Assembly (NCBI GenBank): GCA_023229465.1
Contig: JALNZE010000036.1
Coordinates: 1-19,215, forward strand
DNA: 19,215 nucleotides
Source of the DNA: Chitinophagaceae bacterium
Lineage (GTDB): Bacteria > Bacteroidota > Bacteroidia > Chitinophagales > Chitinophagaceae
Direction: 5' to 3'
The translations under genes were made by a program, and so were the position numbers. Positions 16,857 to 19,215 of the stretch are shown here, in pieces (the first letter of the stretch is position 1; every line of letters starts with the position of its first letter). Below the pieces are notes generated by a model. The model did no database searches. It saw only the letters and a list, made by a program, of their open reading frames with translations, and had not been told where the DNA came from.

Positions 16857-17300
16857 ATGAAATATCTATTCTTTATCCTGCCGGCCCTTGCCGGCATAAC
16901 CATTACTACGCAAGCAGGTGTAAACAGCCAGTTAAGGGTTGCTATAAATAACCCATGGGTGGCTGCATTTATTTCTTTTGTAGTAGGTACTGTAATTCTC
17001 GGTTTAATAATTATTGGCACCAAACAGCCTGTTCCCTCCCTTGAACAATTAAAAAGTATTGAACTATATAAGTACGCGGGTGGTTTATTGGGCGCCTTCT
17101 TTGTAACCGTTATAATATTTACCGTACCGCGTATAGGCTCGGCCAATGTATTTGCACTGGTCATTGCTTCGCAGTTTATCATGGCCTTATTGTATGATCA
17201 TTTTGGACTGTTTGGTTTGCCGCAAACAAATATCAGCTGGGTTAAAATATTGGGATCAGTTATGCTGATTGCAGGAGCATACCTGGTGATTAAAAAATAA
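16857..17300 (+). CDS. small DMT-type membrane protein, YdcZ/DUF606-like
   Basis: Very hydrophobic protein of 147 residues with about five membrane helices (near 4-22, 33-54, 70-92, 97-116 and 125-144) and the family-like start LPALAGITITTQAGVNSQLR, followed by NPWVAAFISFVVGT. This fits the YdcZ (DUF606) branch of the drug/metabolite transporter superfamily, whose members are half the size of EamA transporters and probably work as dimers. The substrate is unknown. Its ATG is two bases after the dehydrogenase stop, so the two genes are cotranscribed and probably coupled. Whether it moves a Kdo-type sugar or is simply a passenger cannot be told. Confidence 0.82.
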   Translation: MKYLFFILPALAGITITTQAGVNSQLRVAINNPWVAAFISFVVGTVILGLIIIGTKQPVPSLEQLKSIELYKYAGGLLGAFFVTVIIFTVPRIGSANVFALVIASQFIMALLYDHFGLFGLPQTNISWVKILGSVMLIAGAYLVIKK

Positions 17301-17322
17301 TTAATACATTCCTAAAAAAAAT

Positions 17323-17688
17323 TTATTGCTTGTCTTTCCCATTTTTCGGCTTTTCGGGCATGAGTTTAAAATAAGTTGCTTTAAACCGACCATCAACCAC
17401 TTCGCCTTGTACGCTGGCCTTTCGTATCGCACTGCAGAACCCATCATTCGCATGCGCATCTCCATGCGAATTAATATTAGAACCATCCACAAAATAAACT
17501 TTCCCCTTGATGCGAACAGCGAGGTCGCAGCTTTTTCCCGGCAACCCAAACTGGCACTGGCCGCAGGAAGCCTCCACCGTTTGTAGTTCTTTAGTTTTAT
17601 CGGGCGAAGCGGGTTCTTTGGTTTTATCCTGTGAAAAGGAGGTGAATGAAGTAACCAAAAACAAGCCGGCTGTTAAAAATAGTTTCAT
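17323..17688 (-). CDS. small exported protein with four conserved-looking cysteines
   Basis: Secreted or periplasmic protein of 121 residues. A signal peptide is clear (MKLFLTAGLFLVTSFTSFSQ, likely cut after residue 20). The mature part has a CGQCQFGLPGKSC cluster (C42, C45, C54), a VYFVDGSNINSHGDAHANDG stretch (H75, H79), and C85 in GFCSAIRKA. It ends in a lysine-rich tail. The C-x2-C plus histidines suggest metal binding or a disulfide-stabilised fold, possibly the DUF6370-type family, but I cannot confirm the family name. The spacer after the signal peptide contains an imperfect duplication, DKTKEPASP-DKTKEL, visible in the DNA as two near-identical 17-mers 27 bases apart. It converges with the YdcZ-like gene, with only 22 bases between the stops and no hairpin in them. 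A weak -7-like TATTTTCA lies at 17713-17706. Confidence 0.75.
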   Translation of the reverse strand: MKLFLTAGLFLVTSFTSFSQDKTKEPASPDKTKELQTVEASCGQCQFGLPGKSCDLAVRIKGKVYFVDGSNINSHGDAHANDGFCSAIRKASVQGEVVDGRFKATYFKLMPEKPKNGKDKQ

Positions 17689-17741
17689 ATGATAGTTTTA
17701 GGTGCTGAAAATACAAATTTCTGTTCATTAAATTTATACTG

Positions 17742-18932
17742 TTATTGTAATCCCTCAATGGCTATGTTTTCATTAACGTCTTCTGAATAATTAACGCCCG
17801 AAAATTCAAAACCAAATAGGTTTAAAAAATCAGACTTGTACCCCGGTAAGTCACCAATGCCAGGAAGAGATTCGGTACTGGCCTGTGGCCATATTTCAGC
17901 AATTTTTTTTTGAACATCTTCGCGCATTTCCAAATCATCAATTCGAATTCTTCCTTTTTCATCCATAGGAATTTCGTTTCCGGTATACAGTCGTTCTTTA
18001 AATAAACGTTGAATTTGTTCTATACAACCTTCATGTATCCCTTTTTCTTTCATCACCTTGTAGAGTAAAGAAATGTATAAGGGTATAACAGGTATGGCAG
18101 AACTGGCTTGTGTAACCAAGGCCTTGTTTACTGAAACATATCCCTTACCATGTATGCTTTTTAATTTATCGGTAATCTTAAACGCTGTTGCTTCTAAATG
18201 GTCTTTTGCTTTTCCAATGGTGCCTTTTCTATAAACAGTTTCGGTAATGGCCGGTCCAATATATGAATAGGCAATCGTTATTGCGTTATCGGATAATGCA
18301 TCTGCTTTGATTAATGCGTCAATCCACATTTCCCAGTCTTCGCCACCCATTACAGCCACCGTATTGGCAATATCTTCTTCCGAACAGGGCTCAATAGAAA
18401 TAGAGGTAACAATACCTGTATGAAAGTCAACCGTTTTATTTGTGTAGGTATTACCAACCGGTTTTAGTACCGAACGATGTGTTACACCGGTTACAGGATG
18501 TGTTCTTACGGGAGAAGCCAAACTATAAATTACCAAATCTATTTTACCCAAATCAGCTTTAATCAGGTCAATGGTTTTGGTTTTAACCTCTTGCGAAAAA
18601 GCGTCCCCATTAATGCTTTTTGCATACAGTCCTGCCTTCTTCGCTTGGTCTTGAAATGCAGCGCTGTTATACCAACCGGGCGATGCTGTTTTTCCTTCCT
18701 GTGGTTCTTTTTCAAAAAAAACCCCAATAGTTGCCGCGTTTGAACCAAAAGCGCTGGTAATTCTAGATGCCAATCCAAAGCCAGTGGAAGCGCCTATTAC
18801 TAATACCTTTCTGGGTCCTTCAATTTCTCCTTTTGATTTGATGTATTCAATTTGATTCAACACGTTTTTTTCGCACCCCTTAGGATGTGCTGTCAAACAA
18901 ATAAATCCTCGCATTCTGGGTTCTATTACCAT
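17742..18932 (-). CDS. fabV: FabV / trans-2-enoyl-CoA reductase family protein
   Basis: NADH-dependent enoyl reductase of 396 residues, the standard length. It reduces trans-2-enoyl-ACP or enoyl-CoA in the last step of fatty acid chain elongation. Visible features: the N-terminal family block IEPRMRGFICLTAHPKGC (3-20), the cofactor loop GASTGFGLASR (47-57) in the long FabV-type Rossmann fold, YSLASPVRTHPVTG (136-149), and the catalytic Y-x8-K pair Y234 and K243 within YRKGTIGKAKDH. A further conserved block is KALVTQASSAIPVIPLYISLL (270-290). It is intact. FabV-type enzymes are known for poor inhibition by triclosan, so this may be an alternative to FabI, which is not in this window. The gene is transcribed alone or with the small cysteine protein 53 bases downstream on the same strand. 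The start MVIEPRMRGF matches the family. No clear promoter is seen. Confidence 0.94.
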   Translation of the reverse strand: MVIEPRMRGFICLTAHPKGCEKNVLNQIEYIKSKGEIEGPRKVLVIGASTGFGLASRITSAFGSNAATIGVFFEKEPQEGKTASPGWYNSAAFQDQAKKAGLYAKSINGDAFSQEVKTKTIDLIKADLGKIDLVIYSLASPVRTHPVTGVTHRSVLKPVGNTYTNKTVDFHTGIVTSISIEPCSEEDIANTVAVMGGEDWEMWIDALIKADALSDNAITIAYSYIGPAITETVYRKGTIGKAKDHLEATAFKITDKLKSIHGKGYVSVNKALVTQASSAIPVIPLYISLLYKVMKEKGIHEGCIEQIQRLFKERLYTGNEIPMDEKGRIRIDDLEMREDVQKKIAEIWPQASTESLPGIGDLPGYKSDFLNLFGFEFSGVNYSEDVNENIAIEGLQ

Positions 18933-19004
18933 TTTTTCTTTTGTTTTGTGATTAGCTATCTGCTACAAGGCACACTGCCTTAGTTTACCTTTTGTTGCTT
19001 TGGC

Positions 19005-19021
19005 GCCGTTTAGTTAACGGC
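19005..19021. other. short hairpin upstream of fabV
   Basis: GCCGTT (19005-19010) and AACGGC (19016-19021) form a six-pair stem with a five-base loop. No T-tract follows on either strand, so it is not a good terminator. The gap 18933-19089 otherwise shows nothing beyond a short open frame from 19049 that runs into the IS. Confidence 0.3.
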
Positions 19022-19089
19022 TTATTGGATTAATTGGATAATAAAGATATGGAAGATGAATCAAAACAGTATTTGCAGCCAGGCTATTC

Positions 19090-19111
19090 CAGGGCAAACG
19101 CATCTAAATTT
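19090..19111 (+). repeat. 22-bp IS terminal inverted repeat, transposase 3' side
   Basis: Starts CAGGGCAAACGC on the plus strand and is the exact reverse complement of 105-126. The transposase stop codon TAG falls inside it (19106-19104). Confidence 0.9.
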
Positions 19112-19215
19112 GGCACAAGAGCAGATTAGCCAAGAAGTCTTCATCCCAGCCACAGAGTAACCGTTTGTTTTTAATACTTCTTTTTTTACTGTTTTCGTTT
19201 TTCAACAGGTTCAGG
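19104..19215 (-). CDS. ISAs1-family transposase, C-terminal fragment (partial)
   Basis: The minus strand from 19214 reads LNLLKNENSKKRSIKNKRL followed by LCGWDEDFLANLLLCQI and a TAG stop at 19106-19104. The pattern LNLLK...S(I/L)K.KR...GWD..FL..LL is the typical C-terminus of ISAs1-family transposases. With the N-terminus at 52-1 it gives both ends of the same transposase type. The start and the DDE core lie outside the window. The stop is inside the terminal repeat, so the gene runs to the edge of the element. Confidence 0.82.
   Translation of the reverse strand, partial: LNLLKNENSKKRSIKNKRLLCGWDEDFLANLLLCQI

Larger units (their letters stand above)
19090..19215 (-). mobile_element. ISAs1-family insertion sequence, 3' end, cut by window edge
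   Basis: This is the transposase-stop end of an IS of the same type as at 1-126 and in the same transcriptional orientation. It holds the terminal repeat at 19090-19111 and the last 36 codons of a transposase read on the minus strand. The IS portion is 126 bases long, exactly as at the left end. Confidence 0.85.

Noticed and set aside
16748..17182. 144-codon minus-strand frame opposite the dehydrogenase and YdcZ-like genes
   Set aside because: It spans the junction of two well-supported genes in antisense and has no family features.
17301..17322. Terminator between the convergent YdcZ-like and cysteine-protein genes
   Set aside because: There is an A-run but no inverted repeat in the 22 bases.
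19049..19129. Short plus-strand frame MEDESKQYLQPGYS... read into the IS
   Set aside because: Only 13 codons lie before the IS tip and the rest is IS sequence. It could be the start of a disrupted gene, but nothing supports coding.
1..19215. The whole window as a 19-kb composite transposon bounded by two ISAs1 copies
   Set aside because: The interior carries core genes (dnaN, kdsB), the two ends enter the IS to the same depth, and the outer flanks are not visible. A contig broken at a repeat explains it better.

Overview
The window looks like chromosomal DNA of a Bacteroidota bacterium, most likely Chitinophagaceae or a close relative. The signs are promoters of the Bacteroidota type (-33 TTTG and -7 TAnnTTTG), AT-leaning coding sequence, little sign of Shine-Dalgarno sites, and the gene families present (a short CheY-like regulator next to dnaN, FabV/TER reductase, TPR-barrel YaiO-like protein, KdnB-like dehydrogenase). 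No tRNA, rRNA or CRISPR array is visible.

Both ends lie inside an ISAs1-family insertion sequence. Bases 1-126 are the transposase 5' end plus its terminal repeat. Bases 19090-19215 are the transposase 3' end plus the matching terminal repeat. The 22-bp terminal repeats are identical and inverted. Each end enters the IS by exactly 126 bases, so the window is probably a whole assembly contig cut at a multi-copy IS.

Layout: (1) 127-519, a response regulator that has lost its start codon at the IS junction. (2) 632-3456, housekeeping genes: dnaN with its own promoter and terminator, a fatty-acid-hydroxylase-type di-iron membrane enzyme, and kdsB (CMP-Kdo synthesis). (3) 3530-8304, a sugar-porter MFS transporter, a large hybrid histidine kinase (PAS-PAS-HisKA-HATPase-REC-Hpt) and a stand-alone receiver protein. 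(4) 8369-15526, a putative synthase-dependent exopolysaccharide locus. On the plus strand are a TPR plus outer-membrane-barrel protein and an unrecognised membrane-anchored protein. On the minus strand are a membrane HEAT-repeat protein and a 1196-residue fusion of a processive GT2 synthase with an LtaS-like phosphoglycerol-transferase/sulfatase domain. The two arms converge and share a palindromic TTAA as both stop codons. (5) 15781-17300, a KdnB-like iron alcohol dehydrogenase coupled to a small YdcZ/DUF606-type membrane protein. (6) 17323-18932, minus strand: a small exported cysteine protein and FabV/TER enoyl reductase.

Inferred working model: the GT2 domain makes and extrudes a polymer, the fused LtaS-like domain decorates it or a lipid with a phospho-alcohol group on the periplasmic side, the TPR-barrel protein exports it through the outer membrane, and the HEAT and unknown proteins are assembly or regulatory partners. 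The phosphorelay beside them may control the process. This set resembles Pga/Bcs-type systems in logic but not in exact composition, and it is the best candidate here for an undescribed system. KdsB and KdnB together hint at Kdo or 8-amino-Kdo (Kdo8N) in the lipopolysaccharide core.
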